NCBI RefSeq assembly: GCF_007748175.1
Contig: NZ_CP037422.1
Span: forward strand, 1,998,411 to 2,062,410
Reading direction: 5' to 3'
DNA from: Gimesia aquarii
Lineage (GTDB): Bacteria > Planctomycetota > Planctomycetia > Planctomycetales > Planctomycetaceae
DNA: 64,000 bases
This document shows positions 1-8,305 of the stretch, one piece after another; position 1 is the stretch's first letter; each line of letters begins with the position of its first letter. The notes below the pieces were generated by a model. The model was not told the DNA's origin. It saw nothing but the letters and a program-made list of their open reading frames with translations, and did no database searches. The position numbers and the translations under genes were made by a program.

Positions 1-1185
1 GCATTAGGGGCACGAGAATTCAAGCTGGCAAACGAAAAATTCCAGGCAAAGGAATACAAGGCGGCTGAAAAAGAATTCAAAGCCATTGTGAAGAAATACA
101 AAAATGATCCGATCCGAGAGGATGCCCAGTTCATGGTGGCAGAATCTCAGTTTGCACAAAAAAAATACTCATGGGCACAAGATGGATATGATCAACTTTT
201 GATTGATTTTCCTTCCACACGCCACTTAGACCAAACCACAAAACGATTGTTTCATATCGCCCGCTACTGGTTGCAGGAACCATCGATCGTTACTGGTAAC
301 GATATTCAACAGGTCAATTTAGAAGATCCTGGTTCAGAAACTCCTGAAATTCCCAGTGATGGCAAACAAAGAGAATCACGCTGGGCTCTGGTTCCTAATT
401 TCTTTGATCGTACGCGTCCCGTGTTCGATACAGAGAACCGCGCATTGGAAGCACTCAAATCCATTTGGCTCCATGATCCGACAGGTCCTCTCGCTGATGA
501 TTCATTAATGCTTACCGCCAGCTATTATCTGAAAAAAGGGCGTTATATGGACGCCGACCGTACATTTAGTCTACTACGTGAAGAATATCCCAAAAGTCCT
601 CATCTTAAAGATGCGTTCATGCTGGGAACCCACGTGAAACTGATGTCATACCAGGGTCCTCAATATGATTCTACCGTCCTGAATGACGCAGGTGAGCTTA
701 AAGAGACCACTCTCCGTCTCTTTCCTGAATCAGAACGAGCCAGACTCAAAGAAGAGTTGAAAAAAATTGAAAAAGCGAAGGCAAAGCGAGATTGGGAAAC
801 GGTTCAATATTGGATGCGTCGAGGTAAGCCAAAGTCAGCCGCCATTTATTGCAACTTACTGATTGAAAAGTACCCGACTTCCAGCTTTGCTAACGAGGCC
901 CGTGAGTTACTGTCAGAACTTGGCGAGGAAAATACCAACCACCTCTGGGCGAACTACGCAACACCAAAGAAAATGGTTCAGCAGCAGCCAGAACCTAAGA
1001 GATCACTTGTACCAAGTTTACCTTCATTTGGAAATACGCCACCCACTCCATCAAAGTCAACTAGAGCTCCTGCAACAAATCAGGAACTGGAACCACCGGC
1101 TCGCTTGAGATTGGATGAGCTTGAAGAGCCAATCAGGAGAATTCCCATCGAAGAAGATTCGAAACCAGCAAAAATAAAACTCTAA
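1..1185 (+). CDS. BamD-like TPR outer-membrane assembly protein, 5' truncated by the window edge
   Basis: The reading frame is open from base 1; the GTG at 88 is internal, because the upstream codons continue the same helical, lysine-rich repeat pattern (AKEYKAAEKEFKAIVKKY). The protein is a chain of TPR-like helices with the spacing of BamD/YfiO: a repeat around residues 1-80, a second around 130-180 (LKKGRYMDADRTFSLLREEYP) and a third near 265-310 (GKPKSAAIYCNLLIEKYPTS). A proline-rich, probably disordered tail follows from about residue 320. The signal peptide and any lipobox lie outside the window. BamD proteins are periplasmic lipoproteins of the BAM complex that inserts beta-barrels in the outer membrane; this protein is longer than enterobacterial BamD. 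An LptE-like gene follows 48 bp downstream, which fits an envelope-assembly pair. Another periplasmic TPR protein (YbgF type) is possible. Confidence 0.75.
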   Translation, partial: ALGAREFKLANEKFQAKEYKAAEKEFKAIVKKYKNDPIREDAQFMVAESQFAQKKYSWAQDGYDQLLIDFPSTRHLDQTTKRLFHIARYWLQEPSIVTGNDIQQVNLEDPGSETPEIPSDGKQRESRWALVPNFFDRTRPVFDTENRALEALKSIWLHDPTGPLADDSLMLTASYYLKKGRYMDADRTFSLLREEYPKSPHLKDAFMLGTHVKLMSYQGPQYDSTVLNDAGELKETTLRLFPESERARLKEELKKIEKAKAKRDWETVQYWMRRGKPKSAAIYCNLLIEKYPTSSFANEARELLSELGEENTNHLWANYATPKKMVQQQPEPKRSLVPSLPSFGNTPPTPSKSTRAPATNQELEPPARLRLDELEEPIRRIPIEEDSKPAKIKL

Positions 1186-1233
1186 TCACTTATCATTTCT
1201 TAGTGGAATGTCTGTTATCTATCGAAAATATTT

Positions 1234-1755
1234 ATGAAACGTTTTGTGCTCAATTTGTTGCTACTATCTCTGCTGTCAATCGATCTGACAGGCTGTGGGT
1301 ATACAGTAGGCAATTCTTATCAGCCTGACGTACAAACGGTTTATGTACCAATTTTTGAAAATAAGACGTTTCGCCGAGGATTTGAATACCAGTTAACGGA
1401 AGCCGTTCAGCAAAAAATTCAGTCACGCACGCCATTTCGACTGGCAAAAGGGGCTGAAGCTGATACTCGACTTACGGGTACGATTAAACAAATTAACAAA
1501 AGTGTCTTAGGCACAACTCAATTTGATGATCCTCGCAATTTAAATTTACAATTTGTCGTTGAGGTAACCTGGGAAGATATGCGAAGTGGTAAAATTTTAT
1601 CGCAGCAACAAGTTCCGATCACTGCTGATGTTGTATCATTGGTCTCGGCAGCCTCCTTTGCCCCGGAAGTGGGGCAATCTCTGGCTACGGCAACCAAGAC
1701 TGCTACCGATAGTTTGGCCAATCAAATTGTTCAATTAATGGAAATGCCCTGGTAA
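1234..1755 (+). CDS. LptE-like LPS assembly lipoprotein
   Basis: A 173-residue lipoprotein. The N-terminus is a signal peptide ending in the lipobox LTGC, so Cys21 would be lipidated. The mature part opens with GYTVGNSYQPDVQTVYVPIFENKTFRRGFEYQLTEA; the pattern of a short strand followed by 'vpiFeN.T...gle..lt.ai...i' is typical of LptE and related planctomycete proteins. LptE forms the plug of the LptD barrel that places LPS in the outer leaflet; planctomycete versions are assigned by similarity only. The gene lies 48 bp after the BamD-like gene on the same strand, probably one operon. No strong Shine-Dalgarno is seen before the ATG, but the signal peptide supports this start. Confidence 0.7.
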   Translation: MKRFVLNLLLLSLLSIDLTGCGYTVGNSYQPDVQTVYVPIFENKTFRRGFEYQLTEAVQQKIQSRTPFRLAKGAEADTRLTGTIKQINKSVLGTTQFDDPRNLNLQFVVEVTWEDMRSGKILSQQQVPITADVVSLVSAASFAPEVGQSLATATKTATDSLANQIVQLMEMPW

Positions 1756-1984
1756 TTAGATTTACAAAAATGGATAGTCAGAAATTACGATAACTGCTAC
1801 ACTCCGACCGTATCTGGTCGCACATCATTTCAGAAATCACAGCTACGAAATTCACCCCCACACTTACTAGAAAACCTATCTTCTTCAATAGCACGGATTG
1901 CTAATAGATATCGGGCCACTCGCCAGTTTCACTGGCACGCCGATCAGTCAGACCGGCAATTCAGGGAAGGATTTGGATAACAAA

Positions 1985-3103
1985 ATGAAGTCGAAACTTG
2001 TTTTACATCAAAGTGCTCTTATTTTTACCTGCTGTACTACATTGATTCTGTTACTGATGAACAATGAATTGTTGGCACAACGTAAACAACGTCCTAATCC
2101 AGCCAATGCCGTTCTTAAGATAGAACCATTACCGCCTGAACTGGAGCAAATTCTAAAAAAATGGGAAACCGAATCGAAGAAGATTCAAAAACTGCAAGGA
2201 AATCATATACGCCTATGGTATGACGACGTCTTTCAATTAGAAAAGAGATCCGAAGGCAAATTTTATTATGAGCACCCCGATAAAGGTGCGATCGAGATTA
2301 CGGGGATGGAGATTAAAAAAGGCCAGGTCAGTGATAAACGCAATGAGAAAGGCAAACCTTTTCAATTGAAACCAGGGGAAGACGAGCGCTGGGTCTGTGA
2401 TGGAAAACGTATCTTTTCAATTGATGAAGAAAAAAAAACGTATGAAGTCTTTCCTATTCCCCTCAATCGACGTGGTGCCAACATTATGGAAGGACCGTTG
2501 CCTTTTCTATTTGGAATGCCGGCAGAAACTGCCAAAAAACGATACTTTTTAAAACTTCTCGTGAATACGCCACAACAGATCATCATTGCTGTGAAACCCC
2601 GGCGGCCCGCTGATGCCGCCAACTACAGTGAAGCAAAAGTCTTACTCAACCCCAAGACTTATATACCGGGTGCGGTGCAACTGATTCACCCTGGTGGAAA
2701 CCAGTCGACAGTTTATCGATTTAAGGATGTGGTCGCGAATAAAAATCGAGGATTCATTGAAGGTATATTAGGCAGAGACAATGATCCCTTTCGTCCCGAC
2801 CTTGATGACTATCAACTGCAGGGCAAAGTCATCGCAGCGGCTGAAAACAAGAATGTTCAAAAGCCAGTTCAGCAAATGGCAGCATTTAAAGTGCCTTCTA
2901 TGATTGGGAGGGACTACAAATCCGCACAAAAAATGTTGAAACAAATGGGATTTGACTCAAAGGTTCATCCAGGCCAACCAGCAAATGAAGCTAAGAAAAT
3001 TTATCATGTCTATGAGCAACTGCCTAAACCAGGTAGTCCAGCACAAAAAGGGGACTTAATTCATCTCAGGCTATATACAGACCCGAAATCAGCCAATAAA
3101 TAA
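1985..3103 (+). CDS. Secreted LolA-like (TIGR03009-type) protein with C-terminal PASTA domain
   Basis: The frame is open from 1898, but the ATG at 1985 is preferred because it starts a clean signal peptide (MKSKLVLHQSALIFTCCTT, cleavage near LLAQ) and follows a GGGAAGG stretch about 14 bp upstream. The resulting protein has 372 residues. Residues about 45-290 resemble the planctomycete TIGR03009 family, a LolA/outer-membrane-lipoprotein-sorting-like fold: 'KKIQKLQGNHIRLWYDDVF', 'YYEHPDKGAIEI', 'WVCDGKRIFSIDEEKKTYEVFPIP'. The last 70 residues read as a PASTA domain (KVPSMIGRDYKSAQKMLKQMGF, then QLPKPGSPAQKGDLIHLRLY). PASTA domains usually bind peptidoglycan fragments or beta-lactams in Ser/Thr kinases and PBPs. 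A role in envelope lipid or lipoprotein handling is inference. Confidence 0.65.
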   Translation: MKSKLVLHQSALIFTCCTTLILLLMNNELLAQRKQRPNPANAVLKIEPLPPELEQILKKWETESKKIQKLQGNHIRLWYDDVFQLEKRSEGKFYYEHPDKGAIEITGMEIKKGQVSDKRNEKGKPFQLKPGEDERWVCDGKRIFSIDEEKKTYEVFPIPLNRRGANIMEGPLPFLFGMPAETAKKRYFLKLLVNTPQQIIIAVKPRRPADAANYSEAKVLLNPKTYIPGAVQLIHPGGNQSTVYRFKDVVANKNRGFIEGILGRDNDPFRPDLDDYQLQGKVIAAAENKNVQKPVQQMAAFKVPSMIGRDYKSAQKMLKQMGFDSKVHPGQPANEAKKIYHVYEQLPKPGSPAQKGDLIHLRLYTDPKSANK

Positions 3104-3130
3104 GACATTTATGACAGTTTAGAGAAAGCG

Positions 3131-3165
3131 TTAAGGCCCTTTGAAAAACTTTCAGAGGGCCTTAA
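3131..3165. terminator. Bidirectional terminator hairpin between convergent genes
   Basis: A near-perfect inverted repeat: TTAAGGCCCT at 3131-3140 pairs with AGGGCCTTAA at 3156-3165, and the pairing continues inward for five more bases (one G-U) to leave a 5-nt loop. The right arm contains the smpB stop codon (3162-3164). It sits between the convergent TIGR03009-type gene and smpB, so it can stop transcripts from both sides. T-tracts are short, which lowers confidence in intrinsic termination. Confidence 0.6.
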
Positions 3166-3656
3166 TTATTACGGGCACGCATCGCACGTTGGATATCCAT
3201 ACGAGCTGAATCTTTTTTCAGTTTCTCACGTTTGTCATGCAGTTTGCGTCCTTTTGCGATTCCCAGCTTCACTTTGACTAAACCACGTGTGAAGTAAACC
3301 GTTAGTGGTATGAGCGTCAAACTGGTATGTTCGCCACGCTCTGCAAATTTCTTGATTTCGGCTTTTTTCATTAACAACTTGCGAGGCCGTCTGGTCTGGT
3401 GATTCATCGTATTGGCTTGTGGATACAGGGCAATATCACAATTGTATAACCAGACTTCACCATCTTTCATGCGAGCAAATGCTTCTTCAATCGAAATCTT
3501 GTTCGCGCGAATACTTTTGACTTCGCTACCTGCCAGAACAATTCCACAGTCAAGTGTATCCAGGATTTCATAGTTGTGGCGCGCCTTACGGTTCTGGCAA
3601 ACAGTCCGCGAGTTGGGATCTTCTTTCGAAGCACTCTTTTTCCCTTTTTTACCCAT
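3162..3656 (-). CDS. smpB: SsrA-binding protein SmpB
   Basis: A 164-residue protein with all SmpB landmarks: NRKARHNYEILDTLDCGIVLAGSEVKSIR at the start of the OB-fold, then ANKISIEEAFARMKDGEVWLYNCDIALY, RPRKLLMKKAEI, LTLIPLTVYFTRGLVKVKLGIAKGRKLHDKRE and a basic C-terminal tail. SmpB binds tmRNA and takes it to stalled ribosomes for trans-translation in the cytoplasm. The family length is about 150-165 residues, so the protein is complete; the first 15 residues are a basic extension. The tmRNA gene itself was not seen in the window. The stop codon lies inside the terminator hairpin described at 3131-3165. Confidence 0.97.
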   Translation of the reverse strand: MGKKGKKSASKEDPNSRTVCQNRKARHNYEILDTLDCGIVLAGSEVKSIRANKISIEEAFARMKDGEVWLYNCDIALYPQANTMNHQTRRPRKLLMKKAEIKKFAERGEHTSLTLIPLTVYFTRGLVKVKLGIAKGRKLHDKREKLKKDSARMDIQRAMRARNN

Positions 3657-3809
3657 AACTCAAAACCCTACGCACCTAAAATACACAAAGCAGACGATGA
3701 CCCGTTGATTTCTATGAATGATAAACAGAAATTGCTTGCACTTAAAACAACGTTGCTTCAAGTCAAATGGCGACACATCGACTTGAGGAAAGGTTCGGTA
3801 CCGAAACCG

Positions 3810-4559
3810 CTAGTGATTATCTGGTCGTACCTGAACCTGTAGCGCTCCCAGCATACGAGTGATTTGTTTTTCCTTACGGGAAATGAATGGGACGTTGTCA
3901 AGTACGATTGCCCGAGGCTGATTCCTGGGATGTAATACCAATCGACCTGATCGCAACAGAAGATACTCAAAAATATCGCTAATCTCTTTATCAATTTTCA
4001 AATTCGGTGCGGCAAATCGCTCCAGATCACTCAAGAAACCGTGGTGATGGAGCAATTCGTTCCCTTTCACTTCCCAGTAATCAAAACGAACACTGATCGC
4101 CACACCAATGAAAATCAAACCCAGTATGCTGGCAAACAGCCAATACATTTGGGAATTAGCCCAGGGCCGTAATCCTTTCAGAAGACCAGTAATCGTAGGA
4201 ACGATATCAGGATTGAACCGTAACAGCATCCAAGCCCCCATAAAGAGCGCCGCTCCCAGAAAGAAAAGAGTCAACGAGGTGGTTCGTGGGAAATCGAAAG
4301 CAAGAACTGTCAGGTTTAAGCCGAAGACTCCCAGAAAGATCAGCGACATCACTTCGGCCATGTGCTCTCGATTGCCACCAATCTGCGCAGACTCACCAGC
4401 AATCGACATGAAAATCGCCACGACAACTGCAACAAGGAATGTGGGATAGAGAAATACAATTTTGGGATACGAAATTAAATAGATGCTGGAAGGAGGTGCA
4501 TCTTCTTGTGAACGTTGATCTTTTTCCAAATCACCACCACTTTTGGAATCATCGGCCAT
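3810..4559 (-). CDS. Membrane protein with C-terminal PH-like domain, function unknown
   Basis: The ATG at 4559 is chosen over an upstream TTG (4592) because AAGGGA stands 8 bp before it. The 249-residue product has an acidic, soluble N-terminus (MADDSKSGGDLEKDQRS), four hydrophobic segments (about residues 30-55, 70-90, 95-115 and 140-160) and a cytoplasmic-looking C-terminal domain of about 85 residues (RFDYWEVKGNELLHHHGFLSDLERF...SGRLVLHP). That last part has the strand pattern of bacterial PH domains: a first strand 'YWEVKGNELLHH' and a final helix 'FISRKEKQITRML'. Such membrane-PH proteins are common and mostly uncharacterised. It is convergent with nothing; it reads toward smpB on the same strand with 153 bp between. 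Confidence 0.65.
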   Translation of the reverse strand: MADDSKSGGDLEKDQRSQEDAPPSSIYLISYPKIVFLYPTFLVAVVVAIFMSIAGESAQIGGNREHMAEVMSLIFLGVFGLNLTVLAFDFPRTTSLTLFFLGAALFMGAWMLLRFNPDIVPTITGLLKGLRPWANSQMYWLFASILGLIFIGVAISVRFDYWEVKGNELLHHHGFLSDLERFAAPNLKIDKEISDIFEYLLLRSGRLVLHPRNQPRAIVLDNVPFISRKEKQITRMLGALQVQVRPDNH

Positions 4560-4993
4560 GATCGAATCCCTTATCTGTAATCGCTGGTTCAATTAACTGC
4601 TTACAAAGCACAACATGGTCTCTCATAATGAATCTGCGTTATGTTAAACGCAATTGCCTCTCAATCGGATCATAAAACCAGCCATAACTTACGAAAATTC
4701 CAGTCTTTTGTCCTATCTGATCTAAATGGCAATGGTAGACGTGATCAAATAGGACTTCAAGGCTTACATTCGTCTGGAAAGTCATAGCCATTACTAAACT
4801 TAGTCTCAACGCTTGAGCCTACCAAATTACACCCTGATACCAATTGAAATCGTTACTAATTTTACTGACTAGCACAATTATGAGTGAAACTTGTCCTATT
4901 TTGTATAAAATATACAAAGAAAGATATATATAATATATAAAAATTAGAAGTACGGACTTACCACACTTTCAATTCGCTGGTACATATTTAGGT
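4560..4993. other. Intergenic region, AT-rich divergent promoter area
   Basis: This stretch separates two divergent genes and holds no convincing ORF. The part from about 4820 to 4960 is very AT-rich, with runs such as GATATATATAATATAT that could hold -10 elements, and it contains the palindrome listed at 4900-4918. Promoters for both neighbours are expected here; I could not assign -35 and -10 boxes with confidence. Confidence 0.5.
4900..4918. promoter_or_regulatory. Perfect 8-bp inverted repeat, candidate operator
   Basis: TTTGTATA (4900-4907) and TATACAAA (4911-4918) are exact reverse complements separated by AAA. The site lies about 75 bp upstream of the DUF1549 start in the AT-rich divergent region. 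AT-rich sequence makes palindromes more likely by chance, so an operator role is a guess. Confidence 0.3.
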
Positions 4994-7900
4994 ATGATAC
5001 GATGGAATTCTAGAACAATTTGTTGCAGGTTTGTTTTTGGAACCTTGTTATGGGGCGTCTTCTCTCCGCAATACCTCACCGGAGCTGAAAACGTTGATTA
5101 CCTCAAGGAGATCAAGCCGATCTTTGCAGAGAAGTGCTATGCCTGCCATAGTGCCCTCAAGCAGGAAGCAGAACTGCGTTTGGAAACACGTGAGCTTATG
5201 CTGAATGGGGGCGATAGCGGCGCAGTCCTTCACCCCAGCAAACCAGACCAGAGCCTGCTCTTACAACGTATCATGGCTCAAGAAGACGAGCAGATGCCGC
5301 CTCCTGAAGAAGGTTCCAGGCTCTCTGCGCATGAAATCGCCTTGATCAAAACCTGGATCGCACAGGGTGCCAAAACTCCTCAGGAAGAAATTCCCGGCAG
5401 ACCTAAAGATCATTGGTCATTTCAGCGACCCGTTAAAACAAAAGTGCCTCAAACTCACTCTGGTCATAACTCTCAAAATCCAATTGATGCTTTCCTGGAA
5501 CAACAACGGAAACAAAAAAAATTCATCACAGTAGCCCCAGCAGGCAAACGAGTGTTATTACGTCGTGTCTATCTCGATCTGATTGGGCTACCACCCACAG
5601 AAGATGAGATACATAATTTTGTGAACGACTCGCGCAACGATGCCTATGAAAAAGTCGTTCAAAAATTATTAGCGAGCCCACAATATGGTGAACGTTGGGG
5701 CCGACACTGGATGGATATCTGGAGATATACAGACTGGTATGGACTGGGAAAGCAATTGCGATACAGTCAAAAACATATCTGGCATTGGCGCGATTGGATC
5801 ATTGAGTCATTAAATCGCGATAGCAGTTATGCAGAGATGGTTCAGGACATGCTCGCCGCGGATGAACTCAAGCCAACGGATCACCAGGCACTGCGTGCCA
5901 CCGGCTTTCTGGCACGGCATTATTATTTATTCAATCGAACAACCTGGTTGGACAGTACTCTGGAACATACATCAAAGGCATTCCTGGGACTGACGATGAA
6001 TTGTGCCAAATGCCATGATCATAAATATGATCCGCTAACCAACTTAGATTATTATCAGATGAGAGCCATTTTTGAACCATATCAGGTACGTCTCGACGCA
6101 CTGCCCGGTGAAACTGATCTGGAAAAAAACGGCCTGCCTCGTGTTTTCGACGCGCACATTGATGCTAAGACCTATGTTCATATTCGTGGAAATGAAAAAG
6201 ACCCTGATAAGACTCGCGAACTAAAGCCGGAGACTCCGGAGATCTTCACTTTCAATTCATTTCAAGTCACACCAGTCAACTTGCCGGCAGAAGCACATAA
6301 TCCAGCATTACAGGATTTTGTTCTAAAGGATCAACTCAAGGCTGCGGAAGCAAAAATCTCTGTTGCGCAGAAAGCAGCACAGCAAGCAAAACAACAACTG
6401 GCAGAGTTAGAGAAGAACTCCAAAACGAAACCAGCTCAAAAGAAGTCTCAGGAAAAAGAAACACTCTTTCTCGCTGACGATTTTACTAAGGCCAATTCAA
6501 AACAATGGACCATGGGCCCCGGTCAATGGACCTTTCAAGATGGAAAACTCATTCAAACCAAAACGGGATATGGCCGAGCCTATCTGCGTTCGAAAGCCAA
6601 TCATCCGCTGAACTTTAAAGCCAAATTGAAATTCAAGACCACTGGTGGTGATAAATGGCGTTCAGTCGGGCTGGCCTTTGATGTCAATGGTCAGCGGGAA
6701 AAGATGATCTATCTCAGCGCCGTTAAGCCAGACTCAAAGCTTCAGGTCTCATACAATGAAGGATCACGGTCTATTTATCCTGCAGAAGCACGGCATGGAT
6801 GCGCTGTGAATCTGAACGAGCTTTATGAACTCGAAATTAAAGTGCGCGACCAACTGGTAAACGTTTCACTGAATGGAGAGCATGCCATTTCCTACAGGCT
6901 GCCGTTACAGAGGGAGTCTGGAAAAATTGACCTACTGACGTTTGACGCCTCTGCAGAATTCGAAAAGATCCATATCAGCTCACTTCTAGCCAATGAAAAA
7001 TTAATCGATGGCAAAAATTCTAAAACACCATCATTAAAACTGGCGAAATCAAAATCGACAACTGCTAAGATTTCGTTGAGAGTCGCTCAGCTTTATAAAA
7101 AAAGTCTGATGGCTGCCTATGCCGCTGATAAAGCCCCCTATTCGAACCAATCAGAGGCTGACCAAACCAATTTGAGACGAGTTGCTGCTCTGGCCGCCAG
7201 AAAGTATGAGTTAGCTTTAGCCGAGCAAAAACTTGCTCAGACAGAGGAAAAAAGAGAGTCCACCACAGGCGAAGCAGCGAAAAAAATTGACAAAGAGCTC
7301 GCAACTGCCAAAAAACAACTCGAAACAGCAAAGCAAGCGGTTAATAAGCCGGGCGAAAAATATACGCCGGTCCGTGCTTCGCTTAAAGCACTTGAAGGCC
7401 CTGCGGAAAAGGAGGCATCCCGATTTCAACCTTATCCCACAACCAGCACTGGACGTCGCACGGCGTTTGCGCGCTGGATTACTGATCGCAAAAACCCGTT
7501 AACGGCAAGAGTCGCCGTGAACCATATTTGGCTAAGGCACTTTGGTCAGCCACTGGTAGAAGAGGTGACTGATTTTGGCCTGCGTTCCAAACAACCACTT
7601 CAGCATGAATTACTGGACTGGCTCGCGGTTGACTTCATGGAACACAACTGGAGCATGAAACATCTGCACAAATTGATGGTCACTTCACAGGCTTATCAAC
7701 TTAGTAGTTCAACAATTGGCGCGGATCCCCGAACCCTGGAACAGGATCTAAAGAATCAATATTACTGGCGGCGAAATACCATACGGATGGAATCCGAAGT
7801 CATACGTGACAGTCTGCTTTACCTGGCTGGAGAACTCGATCTGGCTCGAGGAGGCCCGACCATCGATCCGGACAAAAACCCTGAAAGTAAGCGACGCAGT

Positions 7901-8296
7901 TTATATTTCACAACTTCACGAGATGCTCAGAATAAATTTCTCAGTATGTTTGATGCCGCTGATATTTTTGCATGCTATCGTCGAAATCAAAGTGTCATAC
8001 CTCAACAGGCATTGGCACTAGCCAATAGCAAAGTCTCTCTGCAAATGGCTCGTAAAATTACAGAGCAAATTCAAACAAAGCATCCTGATATCAATAATCA
8101 GAAATTTATTAGGCTCGCCTACGAAAAAATTCTATGTGTAGAGCCAACCCCGCAGGAATCGGCTCTTTGCTTGAAAGCTTTGGCTGAAACAGAGTCGGTA
8201 TTAAAATCAAATAAAAATCAGAATCCGACTTGGCGTTCGCGTGAAAATCTGGTTCATGCCTTACTCAACCATAACGATTTCATCACGATTCGATGA
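4994..8296 (+). CDS. PSCyt1-DUF1549-DUF1553 cytochrome-like protein with inserted jelly-roll domain
   Basis: An 1100-residue exported protein of the large planctomycete family that pairs with DUF1501. A signal peptide (about 1-31) is followed by PSCyt1 with the haem motif CYACH at 48-52. DUF1549 (PSCyt2) covers roughly residues 165-370 (RRVYLDLIGLPPT, ERWGRHWMDIWRY) and contains a second haem motif, CAKCH, at 337-341 followed by DHKYDP. A coiled-coil-like lysine/glutamine stretch leads to a beta-rich module at about 490-675 (LFLADDFTKANSKQWTMGPG...) that resembles DUF1080/LamG-type jelly rolls. DUF1553 occupies the end (RTAFARWITDRKNPLTARVAVNHIW, then RRSLYFTTSRD). The DUF1501 gene starts 9 bp later, so they form one operon. 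Polysaccharide-degradation loci often carry such pairs, but the biochemical role is not known to me. Confidence 0.9.
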   Translation: MIRWNSRTICCRFVFGTLLWGVFSPQYLTGAENVDYLKEIKPIFAEKCYACHSALKQEAELRLETRELMLNGGDSGAVLHPSKPDQSLLLQRIMAQEDEQMPPPEEGSRLSAHEIALIKTWIAQGAKTPQEEIPGRPKDHWSFQRPVKTKVPQTHSGHNSQNPIDAFLEQQRKQKKFITVAPAGKRVLLRRVYLDLIGLPPTEDEIHNFVNDSRNDAYEKVVQKLLASPQYGERWGRHWMDIWRYTDWYGLGKQLRYSQKHIWHWRDWIIESLNRDSSYAEMVQDMLAADELKPTDHQALRATGFLARHYYLFNRTTWLDSTLEHTSKAFLGLTMNCAKCHDHKYDPLTNLDYYQMRAIFEPYQVRLDALPGETDLEKNGLPRVFDAHIDAKTYVHIRGNEKDPDKTRELKPETPEIFTFNSFQVTPVNLPAEAHNPALQDFVLKDQLKAAEAKISVAQKAAQQAKQQLAELEKNSKTKPAQKKSQEKETLFLADDFTKANSKQWTMGPGQWTFQDGKLIQTKTGYGRAYLRSKANHPLNFKAKLKFKTTGGDKWRSVGLAFDVNGQREKMIYLSAVKPDSKLQVSYNEGSRSIYPAEARHGCAVNLNELYELEIKVRDQLVNVSLNGEHAISYRLPLQRESGKIDLLTFDASAEFEKIHISSLLANEKLIDGKNSKTPSLKLAKSKSTTAKISLRVAQLYKKSLMAAYAADKAPYSNQSEADQTNLRRVAALAARKYELALAEQKLAQTEEKRESTTGEAAKKIDKELATAKKQLETAKQAVNKPGEKYTPVRASLKALEGPAEKEASRFQPYPTTSTGRRTAFARWITDRKNPLTARVAVNHIWLRHFGQPLVEEVTDFGLRSKQPLQHELLDWLAVDFMEHNWSMKHLHKLMVTSQAYQLSSSTIGADPRTLEQDLKNQYYWRRNTIRMESEVIRDSLLYLAGELDLARGGPTIDPDKNPESKRRSLYFTTSRDAQNKFLSMFDAADIFACYRRNQSVIPQQALALANSKVSLQMARKITEQIQTKHPDINNQKFIRLAYEKILCVEPTPQESALCLKALAETESVLKSNKNQNPTWRSRENLVHALLNHNDFITIR

Positions 8297-8305
8297 AGGT
8301 GCGTC

